The notes: generated by a model not told the origin, from the letters alone. DNA of 64,000 nt from Streptomyces sp. NBC_00390 (GCF_036057275.1 NZ_CP107945.1:4154001-4218000); one strand, 5' to 3'. Positions 52,504 through 62,124 are shown, counted from the stretch's first letter. Translations and numbers: made by a program.

Positions 52504-53586
52504 TTAGCGCTCGACCTCGCCCTTGATGAACTTCTCGACGTTGGCGAAAGCCTCGTCGTCGAAGTACTGAACCGGCGGGGACTTCATGAAGTACGAGGAC
52601 GCGGAGAGGATCGGGCCACCGATACCCCGGTCCTTGGCGATCTTCGCGGCACGCAGGGCGTCGATGATGACACCGGCGGAGTTCGGGGAGTCCCAGACCT
52701 CGAGCTTGTACTCCAGGTTCAGCGGGACGTCACCGAAGGCACGGCCCTCGAGGCGCACATACGCCCACTTGCGGTCGTCCAGCCAGGCCACGTAGTCCGA
52801 CGGACCGATGTGGACGTTCTTCTCGCCCAGCTCACGGTCGGGGATCTGCGAGGTGACGGCCTGCGTCTTCGAGATCTTCTTGGACTCGAGGCGGTCGCGC
52901 TCCAGCATGTTCTTGAAGTCCATGTTGCCGCCGACGTTGAGCTGCATGGTGCGCTCAAGACGGACACCGCGGTCCTCGAACAGCTTCGCCATCACGCGGT
53001 GCGTGATGGTGGCGCCGACCTGCGACTTGATGTCGTCGCCGACGATCGGGACACCGGCCTCGGTGAACTTGTCCGCCCACTCCTTGGTGCCGGCGATGAA
53101 GACCGGGAGAGCGTTGACGAACGCGACCTTGGCGTCGATGGCGCACTGCGCGTAGAACTTCGCAGCGTCCTCGGAACCGACGGGCAGGTAGCAGACCAGG
53201 ACGTCGACCTGCTTGTCCTTGAGGGTCTGGACGATGTCGACCGGCGTCTCGGTGGACTCCTCGATGGTCTGGCGGTAGTACTTGCCCAGGCCGTCGAGGG
53301 TGTGGCCGCGCTGCACGGTGACGCCGGTGTTCGGCACGTCGCAGATCTTGATGGTGTTGTTCTCGCTGGCGCCGATGGCGTCCGCCAGGTCGAGGCCGAC
53401 CTTCTTGGCGTCCACGTCGAAGGCGGCCACGAACTCCACGTCACCGACGTGGTAATCGCCGAACTGCACGTGCATCAGACCCGGCACCTTGCCGGCCGGG
53501 TCGGCGTCCTTGTAGTACTCGACGCCCTGCACCAGCGAGGCGGCGCAGTTGCCCACGCCGACGATGGCTACGCGAACCGAACCCAT
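52504..53586 (-). CDS. ino1: Inositol-3-phosphate synthase
   Basis: A 360-residue NAD-dependent enzyme turning glucose-6-phosphate into inositol-3-phosphate, the first step towards phosphatidylinositol and mycothiol. The NAD motif is VAIVGVGNCAASLVQG; VGGNMDFKNMLERDRLESK and KLEVWDSPNSAGVIIDALR carry substrate residues. Length and sequence match the short actinobacterial form. ATG at 53586 has GGGAG upstream. It lies 59 nt after the PadR gene on the same strand. Confidence 0.96.
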   Translation of the reverse strand: MGSVRVAIVGVGNCAASLVQGVEYYKDADPAGKVPGLMHVQFGDYHVGDVEFVAAFDVDAKKVGLDLADAIGASENNTIKICDVPNTGVTVQRGHTLDGLGKYYRQTIEESTETPVDIVQTLKDKQVDVLVCYLPVGSEDAAKFYAQCAIDAKVAFVNALPVFIAGTKEWADKFTEAGVPIVGDDIKSQVGATITHRVMAKLFEDRGVRLERTMQLNVGGNMDFKNMLERDRLESKKISKTQAVTSQIPDRELGEKNVHIGPSDYVAWLDDRKWAYVRLEGRAFGDVPLNLEYKLEVWDSPNSAGVIIDALRAAKIAKDRGIGGPILSASSYFMKSPPVQYFDDEAFANVEKFIKGEVER

Positions 53587-53645
53587 TCCGGTTGCTCCCT
53601 GTGTGATCTCGGTTTTCCGGATGAGACCCTGCGGTGCGCAAGGTC

Positions 53646-54362
53646 TCACTTGGCGGTGTCCTCGGACGGATCCGGCGGGGTGGGGCCTTCCGGAGGTGTC
53701 CCTCCGGAAGACGCGGCACCCGTGTGCCGGGGCAGGCCGCCCGTCTCTCCAGATGTGTTGTCCTGCTGAGCGGCGCTCTCGGGGGAGGGTCGTCTCTGAT
53801 CCCGCCCCGCCCGCTCGCTCTCGATGAGCTCGTTCAGCCAGCGCACTTCGCGCTCCACGGACTCCATGCCGTGTCGCTGCAGCTCAAGCGTGTAGTCGTC
53901 GAGGCGCTCGCGAGTCCGGGCCAAAGAGGCGCGCATCTTCTCCAGGCGCTCCTCCAGCCGACTGCGCCGGCCTTCGAGCACGCGCATCCGCACGTCACGC
54001 TCCGTCTGCCCGAAGAAGGCGAAACGGGCTGCGAAATGCTCGTCCTCCCAGGTGTCGGGGCCGGTCTGCGAGAGCAGCTCTTCGAAGTGCTCCTTACCTT
54101 CCGCCGTCAACCGGTAGACAATTTTGGCGCGTCGCCCCGCAAGTGAAGCGGCGAGGGCATCCTCCGGAGCACTTCCCGGTTCCTCGATCAACCAGCCGTT
54201 GCTGACCAGCGTCTTGAGGCATGGGTAGAGGGTCCCGTAGCTGAAGGCCCGGAAGATCCCCAGCGAGGTGTTGAGCCGTTTACGCAGCTCATATCCGTGC
54301 ATGGGGGCTTCACGGAGCAGACCGAGCACGGCGAACTCGAGGATGCCGGAGCGCCTGCTCAT
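53646..54362 (-). CDS. PadR family transcriptional regulator
   Basis: A 238-residue regulator. Residues 1-90 form the PadR winged helix (SRRSGILEFAVLGLLREAP, MHGYELRKRL, YGTLYPCLKTLVSNGWL). A long helical region (about 105-195, RSRLEERLEKMRASLARTRERLDDYTLEL) is a likely dimerisation coiled coil, and a Pro/Ser-rich tail of about 45 residues follows. ATG at 54362 has GAGGAGG. It precedes ino1 and has a 35-nt palindrome just upstream, so it probably represses itself and ino1. Confidence 0.9.
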   Translation of the reverse strand: MSRRSGILEFAVLGLLREAPMHGYELRKRLNTSLGIFRAFSYGTLYPCLKTLVSNGWLIEEPGSAPEDALAASLAGRRAKIVYRLTAEGKEHFEELLSQTGPDTWEDEHFAARFAFFGQTERDVRMRVLEGRRSRLEERLEKMRASLARTRERLDDYTLELQRHGMESVEREVRWLNELIESERAGRDQRRPSPESAAQQDNTSGETGGLPRHTGAASSGGTPPEGPTPPDPSEDTAK

Positions 54363-54733
54363 CGTCGCCTCCTCGCCGGGCCGGTCATGTATGTCGCTCT
54401 GATGTGTCGTGCTGATGTATCGAGTCGATACATCAGCACGATAGAGCGATGTAACCCATGCGACAAGTGGGGCCATCGTGAGCGGCGTCACATCGCCAAT
54501 TCCCAACAGGCAAAATGCCTGATTTGAGGTGAATTTCAAGGCTAGGCAGGTTTTGGCCGTGCGTAGTCTGTGCGGCATGCAGACCGCCGGGAACCATGTG
54601 ACGCCCTCAGGCGTCCTCGCCGTGGATGCACAGCGGATGAGCTCTTCACCCAGCTCATCCGTAAACATTTCGGGGGGACCGGAACTCAACTGCCGCTTCC
54701 AGGCGTCTCGCCTGCCCGAGGAGTAGTCGTTCG
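54363..54733. promoter_or_regulatory. padR-PBP divergent region with PadR operator palindrome
   Basis: The main feature is a palindrome with 17-bp perfect arms and a 1-nt centre (54407-54441), whose core ATGTATCGA/TCGATACAT fits the PadR ATGT-N-ACAT pattern. Weaker flanking symmetry (TCGCTCT near 54394, AGAGCGA near 54444) extends it. The rest (54450-54733) has no gene; it must carry the promoter of the PBP gene, but no confident -10/-35 is seen. Confidence 0.85.
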
Positions 54734-57448
54734 ATGAGCGAGCACCGTCGCAAACCGCCGCAGCCCCAGGGTGGCGGACGCGCCGCGGCCCGGCGCGCCC
54801 CACAGCAGCCTTCCGGGCGGCGCGCAGCCCCGTCCAGGGGCGCCGCGTCAGCCTCCCCTTCCTCGTCCTATGACGACGAGCGCCCCTACGGCGGCCGGGC
54901 CGAAGCCCGGCGTGCCGCCCAGCGCGGCGGTCGCCGGCGCATGGACGAAGCCGCCGGTGCCGGTCACGGAGGCCGGGCGGGAGGCGGTCGACGCGGTGGC
55001 GGCGGAGGGGGCCACGAAGGTCCCGGCCGTGGTCAGGGCGGCCGCCCCGGCAAGAAGCGGCTGATCGACTACCCGCGGCACAACAAGTACGGATGGCGCC
55101 GCTGGGTGCCCTCGTGGAAGTTGGTCACCGGGCTCAGCCTGGCCTTCCTGGGATCCCTGATGACGGCCGCCACGATCGCCTATGCCATGGTCGGCGTCCC
55201 GAAGGAGGGCGACTTCGCCAAGGCGCAGAACAACGTCTACTACTGGGACGACGGCTCACAGATGGCTGCGACCGGTGGTGAGGTGAACCGCCAGATCATC
55301 TCCATCGAACAGATCCCACTGGAGATGCAGAACGCAGTCATCTCGGCGGAGAACAAGACGTTCAAGACCGACTCCGGCATCGACCCCATGGGAATCGGCC
55401 GTGCCCTGTTCAACATGGCCAAGGGTGAGCAGACCCAGGGTGGTTCCACCATCACCCAGCAGTTCGTCAAGAACGCGGTTCTCGAGAACCAGGACCAGAG
55501 TCTGAGCCGTAAGTTCAAGGAACTGTTCATCTCCATCAAGGCCGGCGCGGAGATGGAAAAAGAAGACATCATGCGTGGCTACCTCAATACCTCGTACTAC
55601 GGCCGTGGCGCGTACGGCATCCAGGCGGCTGCCCGCACGTACTACAACAAGGACGCGAAGGAGCTCGACGCGAGTGAGTGCGCCGTCCTCGCCTCGCTGC
55701 TCAAGGGCGCGACCTACTACGACCCGGCGGGCGCCCCGGAGATCGACGCGGCGGCGACCCGGGAGGCCAACACCGAACGGGCCAAGAAGCGCTGGCGCTG
55801 GATCCTCGACGAGATGGTCAAGGACGGGCACCTGACGGCTGCGGAGCGGAACAAGTTCCAAGAGTTCCCGACGCCCAATCCGCCGCGTAAGAACGCTCAG
55901 CTGGGCGGCCAGGTCGGATACCTCGTGGACCTCTCCAAGGCCTATGTCGTCAACAACACCGACATCACCCCGAAAGACCTCGCCCAGGGCGGCTACGAGA
56001 TCCACACGACCTTCAACAAGAACAAGGTCCGTGCGCTCGAGAAGGCCGTGAAAAAGGTCCGGGACAAGAACATCAAGCCCAAGCTGCGTCCGAAGAAGGA
56101 CACCCACGTCCAGTTCGGCGGGGCGTCGGTCGAGCCGGGGACCGGGAAGATCGTGGCGATCTACGGCGGCGCGGACGCGACGAAGCACTTCACCAACAAC
56201 GCCGACACGACCGGTGCCCAGGTCGGTTCGACGTTCAAGCCGTTCGTCCTCGCAGCGGCGATGCGCGACGGCGTTCGCGACCCCGATGGCAGTGAAGAGC
56301 AGGCCCTCGCAGAGCGCACCATCGTCGACCCGGACAAGAGCCGCTACAGCGGCAAGAACAAGCTCAAGATCAAGAACTGGGACGGTTCCGTCTGGGCCGA
56401 CGAGGACGGCAAGGAGTGGCTCCAGCGCAACGACGGCGACAGGTCGTACGGCAACATCGATCTGCGTGAAGCCATGATCCACTCCGCCAACTCGCCCTTT
56501 GTCCAGCTGGGCATGGACGTCGGCATTCCGCAGGTCAGGCAGGCAGCCGTGGACGCGGGCCTGCTCGAGGGCAGCCTGGCCAAGGGGAACGTCCCGTCGT
56601 TCTCGATCGGCACCTCCTCCCCCAGTGCCATCCGCATGGCCGGCGCATATGCGACCTTCGCGGCCAATGGCGAGCAGTACTCCCCGTATTCGGTCAGCAA
56701 GGTCGAAAAGGGCAACGTGCCGGTCTACCAGCACGAGGAGGACGGCAAGCAGGCCTTCTCCAAGGCGGTCGCGACCAATGTGACCGACGTCCTACGGGAT
56801 GTGGTCGAGGATCCCGAGGGCACGGGTAACAACGCCGCCATTCCCGGTCGCCAGGTCGCCGGCAAGACCGGTACCACCGACGGCAACAAGTCGGCGTGGT
56901 TCGTGGGCTACACGCCGCAGCTGTCGACCGCCATCGACATGTACCGGCTCGACGACAACGAGAAGAGCGAGAAGCCGCGCGAGTTCCTTGAGATGTTCGG
57001 CACGGGTGGACAGGCCAAGATCCACGGTTCGTCGTTCCCGTCCGAGATCTGGCAGACCTACATGTCGGATGCGCTCGAGAACGCGAAGGTGCTGGAGTTC
57101 GACGAGCCCGAGCCCATCGACGGCGAGGCCGTCTGGGGCGGCGGCGCGGTCAGCCCGTCGCCGACACCGAGCGATACGCCGTCCGAGACCCCGTCCGAGA
57201 CGCCGTCCGAGACGCCGTCCGAGACGCCGTCGATCTCCCCCGGCCCGACCGAGTCGTGCAACCCGTGGGAGGACTGGACCTGCACCGACGGCGGCACCAG
57301 CACCGGCACGGATCAGGGTGGTGTGAACGGCGGCCCGACCGTCAGCCCGTCCACCTCGCCGACGGACGGCGGAGGCAGGAACGGCGGAGGGAACGGCAAC
57401 GGAGGGAACGGCGGCGAGTTCATCGGCGGCACGGACGGTAGCGGTTAG
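54734..57448 (+). CDS. Class A penicillin-binding protein (bifunctional transglycosylase/transpeptidase)
   Basis: A 904-residue membrane PBP. A basic, Gly-rich cytoplasmic tail (1-128), a membrane helix (131-153), a GT51 domain with catalytic Glu206 (SAENKTFKTDSGID) and GGSTITQQFVKN, then a transpeptidase with S499-T-F-K502, SAN (HSANSPF) and K711-T-G-T714. The tail has SETP repeats and a Gly/Asn-rich end. In GT51 motif 1 the usual E-D-x-x-F-x-x-H-x-G is E-N-K-T-F-K-T-D-S-G, a substitution to note. ATG at 54734 follows GAGGAG. Confidence 0.95.
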   Translation: MSEHRRKPPQPQGGGRAAARRAPQQPSGRRAAPSRGAASASPSSSYDDERPYGGRAEARRAAQRGGRRRMDEAAGAGHGGRAGGGRRGGGGGGHEGPGRGQGGRPGKKRLIDYPRHNKYGWRRWVPSWKLVTGLSLAFLGSLMTAATIAYAMVGVPKEGDFAKAQNNVYYWDDGSQMAATGGEVNRQIISIEQIPLEMQNAVISAENKTFKTDSGIDPMGIGRALFNMAKGEQTQGGSTITQQFVKNAVLENQDQSLSRKFKELFISIKAGAEMEKEDIMRGYLNTSYYGRGAYGIQAAARTYYNKDAKELDASECAVLASLLKGATYYDPAGAPEIDAAATREANTERAKKRWRWILDEMVKDGHLTAAERNKFQEFPTPNPPRKNAQLGGQVGYLVDLSKAYVVNNTDITPKDLAQGGYEIHTTFNKNKVRALEKAVKKVRDKNIKPKLRPKKDTHVQFGGASVEPGTGKIVAIYGGADATKHFTNNADTTGAQVGSTFKPFVLAAAMRDGVRDPDGSEEQALAERTIVDPDKSRYSGKNKLKIKNWDGSVWADEDGKEWLQRNDGDRSYGNIDLREAMIHSANSPFVQLGMDVGIPQVRQAAVDAGLLEGSLAKGNVPSFSIGTSSPSAIRMAGAYATFAANGEQYSPYSVSKVEKGNVPVYQHEEDGKQAFSKAVATNVTDVLRDVVEDPEGTGNNAAIPGRQVAGKTGTTDGNKSAWFVGYTPQLSTAIDMYRLDDNEKSEKPREFLEMFGTGGQAKIHGSSFPSEIWQTYMSDALENAKVLEFDEPEPIDGEAVWGGGAVSPSPTPSDTPSETPSETPSETPSETPSISPGPTESCNPWEDWTCTDGGTSTGTDQGGVNGGPTVSPSTSPTDGGGRNGGGNGNGGNGGEFIGGTDGSG
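57172..57231 (+). repeat. Short tandem repeat encoding (SETP)n in the PBP tail
   Basis: A 12-nt unit (gtccgagacgcc with small variants) repeats about five times in frame. It codes a Ser-Glu-Thr-Pro linker in the extracytoplasmic tail and may vary in length between strains. Confidence 0.85.
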
Positions 57449-57471
57449 CCTCGGCCGCCCAGGTACCACCA

Positions 57472-57514
57472 CGCGGGCCGCCACCCCCGGAACATCGGGG
57501 GGTGGCGGCCCGCG
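57472..57514 (+). terminator. Terminator after the class A PBP gene
   Basis: A 17-bp perfect stem (57472-57488 with 57498-57514), 9-nt loop, lies 24 nt after the stop. Confidence 0.88.
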
Positions 57515-57549
57515 CCGCAGTCCCCACCCCGTACGGCAGGATGTGCAGC

Positions 57550-59085
57550 ATGCCCAGCGCAGAAGAGACGAGCGTGTACGAGGACCGTGCCGAAGCGCGC
57601 CCCACGCGGCACGACAAGATCGCCGCGGCCGGTAGCGAGCTGATCGGCGGTCCGGCCGGCCGCTGGGCGCTGCGCGGCGCCCACGGCTGGCTCACGCCCG
57701 TACGGGTCATCGCTCTGGTGGCCATCGGCATGTTCGCGCTCGGCATGGTGCAGAAGTGGCCCTGCTACAACTGGGCCTGGTTCCGCGGAACCAGCTCGCA
57801 GTACACCCACGCCTGCTACTCCGACATCCCGCACCTGTACGTGGGGCGCGGCTTCTCGGACGGCAGCATTCCGTACTTCGACCGGCTGCCCGGCGACATG
57901 GAGTACCTCGAGTACCCGGTCCTGACCGGCCTGTTCATGCAGCTTGCCTCGTGGGTCAACGACCTCGCTTCCTGGCTCGGTCTCGTCGACCACGGCATTC
58001 AGCAGCAGCAGCTGTACTGGATGGTCAACGCCGGCATGCTGCTGATCTGCGCCGCGATCGTCGCCGTCTGTGTGTCACGCACCCACCGCCATCGCCCCTG
58101 GGACGCACTGCTCGTCGCCCTGGCACCGGCCTTCGCGCTCACCGCCACCATCAACTGGGACCTGCTGGCCGTGGCCCTCACCGCCGCGGCCATGCTGATG
58201 TGGTCCCGCGGCAGAGTGGTCGCGTTCGGCATCCTCATCGGGCTGGCCACCGCGGCCAAGCTCTATCCCGGATTCCTTCTGGTGGCACTGGTGCCGCTGT
58301 GCTGGCGCGCAGGAAAGTGGCGGGAACTCATCACCGCGTGGATCGCAGCCGGGAGTGCCTGGCTGATCGTCAACCTCCCGGTGATGCTGTTCGCGCCGGA
58401 GGGGTGGAAGAAGTTCTACACCTTCAGCGAGGAGCGGACGATCGACTTCGGCTCTATCTGGCTGATCATCACGCAGCGCACCGGCGTCCAGATCGAGGTC
58501 CCCTCGGTCAACATGTACGCCTCGCTCCTGGTGATCGCGGCCATCCTCGTCGTCTGCGTACTCACGCTGACCGCCCCGCGGCGGCCCCGCTTCGCCCAGC
58601 TGGCCTTCCTGCTCGTGGCGGCGTTCATCCTCACCAACAAGGTCTACTCGCCGCAGTACGTGCTGTGGCTGATTCCCCTCGCCGCGCTGGCGCGGCCCCG
58701 CTGGCGGGACTTCCTGATCTGGCAGGCCTGCGAGGTGATGTACTTCCTGGGTATCTGGATGTACCTCGCCTTCACCACCAGCCCGAAGCACCAGGGGCTG
58801 CCGACCGAGGGCTACCAGGTCGCCATTGCTCTGCATCTGCTCGGCACGCTGTACCTGTGCGCCGTGATCGTGCGCGACATCTACATGCCCGAGAAGGACG
58901 ACGTACGCCGAGATGGCACGGACGACCCTGCGGGCGGGGTGCTGGACGGGGCTCCGGACGTGTTCGTCCTGGGGCACGCCGCCCATCCGCCGAAGCATGC
59001 GGCGCACGCTGTGGAGGGCACACGCGTCGAATGGGGGGCACATCTCCGCAGCGGCCCGGAGACCAGGCCCCGGGCGGCGTCCTAG
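57550..59085 (+). CDS. GT87-like (DUF2029) membrane glycosyltransferase
   Basis: A 511-residue polytopic protein with about 10 helices. The large first extracytoplasmic loop carries CYSDIPHLYVGRGFSDG and YFDRLPGDMEYLEYP, which resembles the conserved acidic loop of GT87 polyprenyl-phosphate-mannose-dependent mannosyltransferases. A tail of about 80 residues is cytoplasmic and charged. ATG at 57550 is used; ATG 57541 is an alternative three codons upstream. The acceptor glycolipid or glycan cannot be deduced. Confidence 0.8.
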   Translation: MPSAEETSVYEDRAEARPTRHDKIAAAGSELIGGPAGRWALRGAHGWLTPVRVIALVAIGMFALGMVQKWPCYNWAWFRGTSSQYTHACYSDIPHLYVGRGFSDGSIPYFDRLPGDMEYLEYPVLTGLFMQLASWVNDLASWLGLVDHGIQQQQLYWMVNAGMLLICAAIVAVCVSRTHRHRPWDALLVALAPAFALTATINWDLLAVALTAAAMLMWSRGRVVAFGILIGLATAAKLYPGFLLVALVPLCWRAGKWRELITAWIAAGSAWLIVNLPVMLFAPEGWKKFYTFSEERTIDFGSIWLIITQRTGVQIEVPSVNMYASLLVIAAILVVCVLTLTAPRRPRFAQLAFLLVAAFILTNKVYSPQYVLWLIPLAALARPRWRDFLIWQACEVMYFLGIWMYLAFTTSPKHQGLPTEGYQVAIALHLLGTLYLCAVIVRDIYMPEKDDVRRDGTDDPAGGVLDGAPDVFVLGHAAHPPKHAAHAVEGTRVEWGAHLRSGPETRPRAAS

Positions 59086-59089
59086 CCCC

Positions 59090-59120
59090 GCTGCGGGCCC
59101 TGCACAGGGCCTCGCGCAGC
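59090..59120. terminator. Bidirectional terminator between convergent genes
   Basis: A nested hairpin: outer GCTGCG/CGCAGC (59090, 59115-59120) and inner 7-bp arms (59096-59102 and 59105-59111). It lies between the GT87 and racemase genes. Confidence 0.6.
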
Positions 59121-59184
59121 AACACGTACGCCGCGTCGCGGCAGGGGACGTACGCCGGCCCCGGCCGCGTACGCTCACACGGTC

Positions 59185-60216
59185 CTAGCGGTCGACGAGA
59201 CGGTCGAACTGCGTCGTCGTATGCCGCAGGTGAGCCACCAGCTCGTCACCGACCTTCGGCTCCTGCGCATCGGCAGGTACGAACAGGATCGATACCTGCA
59301 TGTGCGGCGGTTCGGCGAACCAGCGCTGCTTGCCCGCCCACACGAACGGCGACAGATTGCGGTTCACCGTCGCCAGACCCGCGCGCGCGACACCCTTGGC
59401 ACGCGGCATCACACCGTGCATCGCCTTCGGCGCCTCGAGGCCGACGCCGTGCGACGTACCGCCGGCCACGACCACGAGCCACCCGTCGGATGCCGCCTTC
59501 TGCTGGCGGTAACCGAAACGGTCACCCTTGGCGACCGGCGTGACGTCGAGCACCGAGCCGCGGTACTCGGTGGACTCGTGGTCACCCAGCCACAGCCGGG
59601 TACCGATGCGGGCCCGGAAGCGGGTCTGCGGGAACTGCTGCTGAAGCCGCGCCTGTTCCTCGGCCTGCAGATGGCTGACGAACATCGTGTGCAGGGGGAG
59701 CCGGGCCGCCCGCAGCCGGTCCATCCAGCCGATGACCTCCTCGACCGCGTCCGAACCGTCCGTGCGGTCCAGTGGCAGGTGCAGCGCGAAGCCCTCCAGC
59801 CGTACGTCCTCGATGGCCGCGTGCAGCTGGCCGAGCTCCTGCTCGACGATGCCGTGCCGCTTCATCGAGCTCATGCACTCGATGACGACCCGCGCCCCCA
59901 CCAGGGCGTGCACACCGTCCACGGACGAGACCGAACGGACCACCCGGTCCGGCAGCGGCACCGGCTCCTCGCCGCGTCTGAACGGGGTCAGGACCAGCAG
60001 ATCGCCGCTGAACCAGTCCTTGATCCGTGCCGCCTCGTAGGTGGTGCCCACAGCCAGCATGTCGGCGCCGAAGCGTGCGGCTTCGTCCGCGAGCCGTTCA
60101 TGACCGAAGCCGTAGCCATTGCCCTTGCACACCGGTACGAGCCCGGGGAACTGGTCGATCACCGACTTCTGGTGCGCCCGCCAGCGTGCGGTGTCTACGT
60201 AGAGGGAGAGCGCCAT
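59185..60216 (-). CDS. Alanine racemase-like PLP protein (fold type III)
   Basis: A 343-residue protein with the PLP-lysine motif PVCKGNGYGFGHERL near the N-terminus, a TIM-barrel half, and a C-terminal beta domain with GDRFGYRQQ where the catalytic Tyr would lie. It is shorter and more diverged than canonical Alr. The genome should have another, canonical alanine racemase. Its place directly after femX suggests a cell-wall amino-acid role, perhaps supply or editing of D-amino acids. ATG at 60216. Confidence 0.8.
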   Translation of the reverse strand: MALSLYVDTARWRAHQKSVIDQFPGLVPVCKGNGYGFGHERLADEAARFGADMLAVGTTYEAARIKDWFSGDLLVLTPFRRGEEPVPLPDRVVRSVSSVDGVHALVGARVVIECMSSMKRHGIVEQELGQLHAAIEDVRLEGFALHLPLDRTDGSDAVEEVIGWMDRLRAARLPLHTMFVSHLQAEEQARLQQQFPQTRFRARIGTRLWLGDHESTEYRGSVLDVTPVAKGDRFGYRQQKAASDGWLVVVAGGTSHGVGLEAPKAMHGVMPRAKGVARAGLATVNRNLSPFVWAGKQRWFAEPPHMQVSILFVPADAQEPKVGDELVAHLRHTTTQFDRLVDR

Positions 60217-60310
60217 GGCCGGCCCGGAACCTTTCTGGTGGCTGCGGTGTATCAGAGGTATGTACGAGACTACGGAGTCATTCGCTGCGACGGAGCCGTT
60301 CGGGGTGTCG

Positions 60311-61429
60311 TCAGCGACGCGACATGTAGATGTCGAGCGCCTTGTGGAGCAGCTTGTTGAGCGGGAAGTCCCACTCGCCCACGTACTCGACGGCCTCGCC
60401 GCCCGTGCCCACCTTGAACTGGATCAGACCGAACAGGTGGTCCGTCTCGTCGAGCGAGTCGCTGATACCGCGCAGGTCGTAGACCGTGGCCCCCATGGCG
60501 TACGCGTCGCGCAGCATCCGCCACTGCATCGCGTTCGAGGGCCGGACCTCACGCCCGATGTTGTCCGAGGCACCGTACGAGTACCAGACGTGCCCGCCGA
60601 CCACCAGCATCGTCGCCGCCGACAGATTCACGCCGTTGTGCCGAGCGAAGTACAGGCGCATGCGGTTCGGGTCCTCGTTGTTCAGCACCGTCCACATGCG
60701 CTGGAAGTACGAGAGCGGGCGGGGCCGGAAGCGGTCGCGCACGGCCGTGATCTCGTACAGGCGCTGCCACTCGGCAAGGTCGTCGTAGCCGCCCTGGACG
60801 ACCTCGACACCTGCCTTCTCGGCCTTCTTGATGTTGCGCCGCCACAGCTGGTTGAAGCCCTTGAGGACATCGTCGAGCGAGCGGTTCGCCAGCGGTACCT
60901 GGTAGACGTAGCGGGGCTGCACATCACCGAAGCCGGCACCGCCGTCCTCACCCTGCTGCCAACCCATCTTCCGCAGCCGGTCGGCCACTTCGAACGCACG
61001 GGGCTCGATGTGGGAGGCCTCCACGTCGCGCAGACGCTTGACGTCGGGGTCCTGGATTCCGGACTTGATGGCCGGAGCGTCCCAGCGCCGGATGACCACC
61101 GGCGGGCCCATCTTCACGGAGAAGGCGCCCTGGTTCTTCAGATGCGCGAGCATCGGCTGGAGCCAGTCGTCCAGGTTGGGGGCGTACCAGTTGATGACCG
61201 GGCCCTCGGGCAGGTAGGCGAGGTACCGCTTGATCTTGGGCAGCTGGCGGTACAGGACCAGGCCCGCACCCACCAGTTCGTTGTTCTTGTCGAACCAGCC
61301 CAGATTTTCCGAGCGCCACTCGGTCTTCACATCGGCCCATGCCGGAACCTGGCAGTGACTCGCCGAGGGCAGGCTCTGGATATAGGCCAGATGCTGCTCA
61401 CGGCTGATGGTCCTCAGGGTCAGGCTCAT
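60311..61429 (-). CDS. femX: FemX-type peptidoglycan bridge aminoacyltransferase
   Basis: A 372-residue FemABX family enzyme with two GNAT-like halves. Visible blocks are WADVKTEWRSENLGW, LPKIKRYLAYLPEGPV, RRNIKKAEKAGVEVV and ASDNIGREVRPSNAMQWRML. It uses aminoacyl-tRNA to add the glycine branch to LL-diaminopimelate of lipid II; the S. coelicolor FemX is essential unless VanK replaces it. ATG at 61429 has GAGGAG upstream. It is 94 nt before the racemase-like gene on the same strand. Confidence 0.88.
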   Translation of the reverse strand: MSLTLRTISREQHLAYIQSLPSASHCQVPAWADVKTEWRSENLGWFDKNNELVGAGLVLYRQLPKIKRYLAYLPEGPVINWYAPNLDDWLQPMLAHLKNQGAFSVKMGPPVVIRRWDAPAIKSGIQDPDVKRLRDVEASHIEPRAFEVADRLRKMGWQQGEDGGAGFGDVQPRYVYQVPLANRSLDDVLKGFNQLWRRNIKKAEKAGVEVVQGGYDDLAEWQRLYEITAVRDRFRPRPLSYFQRMWTVLNNEDPNRMRLYFARHNGVNLSAATMLVVGGHVWYSYGASDNIGREVRPSNAMQWRMLRDAYAMGATVYDLRGISDSLDETDHLFGLIQFKVGTGGEAVEYVGEWDFPLNKLLHKALDIYMSRR

Positions 61430-61586
61430 GCGGGGCGCTCCTCGGCAGGTGTGTCCCCATGGGTACAGGGGCTCCGGCTCTCGCGCCGAAGCCTACTGCG
61501 CGGGGGAAGCGTGCTCGATGGCGCTGTGCAAGAGCGCTTGGCCATCGTGGGCGCGCTGCCCCGCCGGCACACCTGCCGAGGACCCG

Positions 61587-61898
61587 CTATCCGAGCACTC
61601 CGCCGAAGAGTCCGCCGTGCGCCATGCCGAGGAAGAACCCGACTGCCGAGGCTCCCAGGCCGACGACCAGCGGGAAGCGTTCGCGGGTCGTCTCCGAAAC
61701 GAACTGTCCGTATCCGCCGGTCAGGATGCCGATCAGTCCGGCCCACGAGCTGAGCAGATGCAGGCTGTCGAACATGGCGGAAACGAAGGCCACAGCACCG
61801 AGTACGAGCGTCACCACCACCAGGGTGTCCTGGAGGGGATGAGGCTTGCCGTCCGTGGCGAGCAGAGAGACGGAGGGATGTCGCGTTGGCTGTGCCAT
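61587..61898 (-). CDS. Small membrane protein
   Basis: A 103-residue protein with two or three helices (LVVVTLVLGAVAFVSAMF, WAGLIGILTGGYGQF and LVVGLGASAVGFFLGMAHG). The first 25 residues are polar. ATG at 61898 follows AGGAGG. The lysine/arginine pattern puts the N-terminus inside. No family function is recognised; it is likely to be upstream of femX in the same direction, 157 nt away. Confidence 0.82.
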   Translation of the reverse strand: MAQPTRHPSVSLLATDGKPHPLQDTLVVVTLVLGAVAFVSAMFDSLHLLSSWAGLIGILTGGYGQFVSETTRERFPLVVGLGASAVGFFLGMAHGGLFGGVLG

Positions 61899-62124
61899 GA
61901 AGCACCTCCTGGCGTTGCCGGAAAAGCGGCGCATGGTAGCGCCGCGTCCACCCGATGTGTACAGATTGCGTCTCCTCACCACCGGATTTCAACCGGAAGC
62001 CTGTGTGCGGGTACTCTGTACGGTCTGCACCGGTGTCTGTCCTGGCCAGAACGCTGTCCCAGCTCGACGAGCAGGGATTGTCAGTGGCGACCGATACCGT
62101 TGCTTACGCATCACGACCCTCCTG

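Noticed and set aside
57172..57231. Tandem repeat as a CRISPR-like or mobile feature
   Set aside because: The 12-nt unit is in frame with the PBP tail and encodes SETP; there are no spacers.
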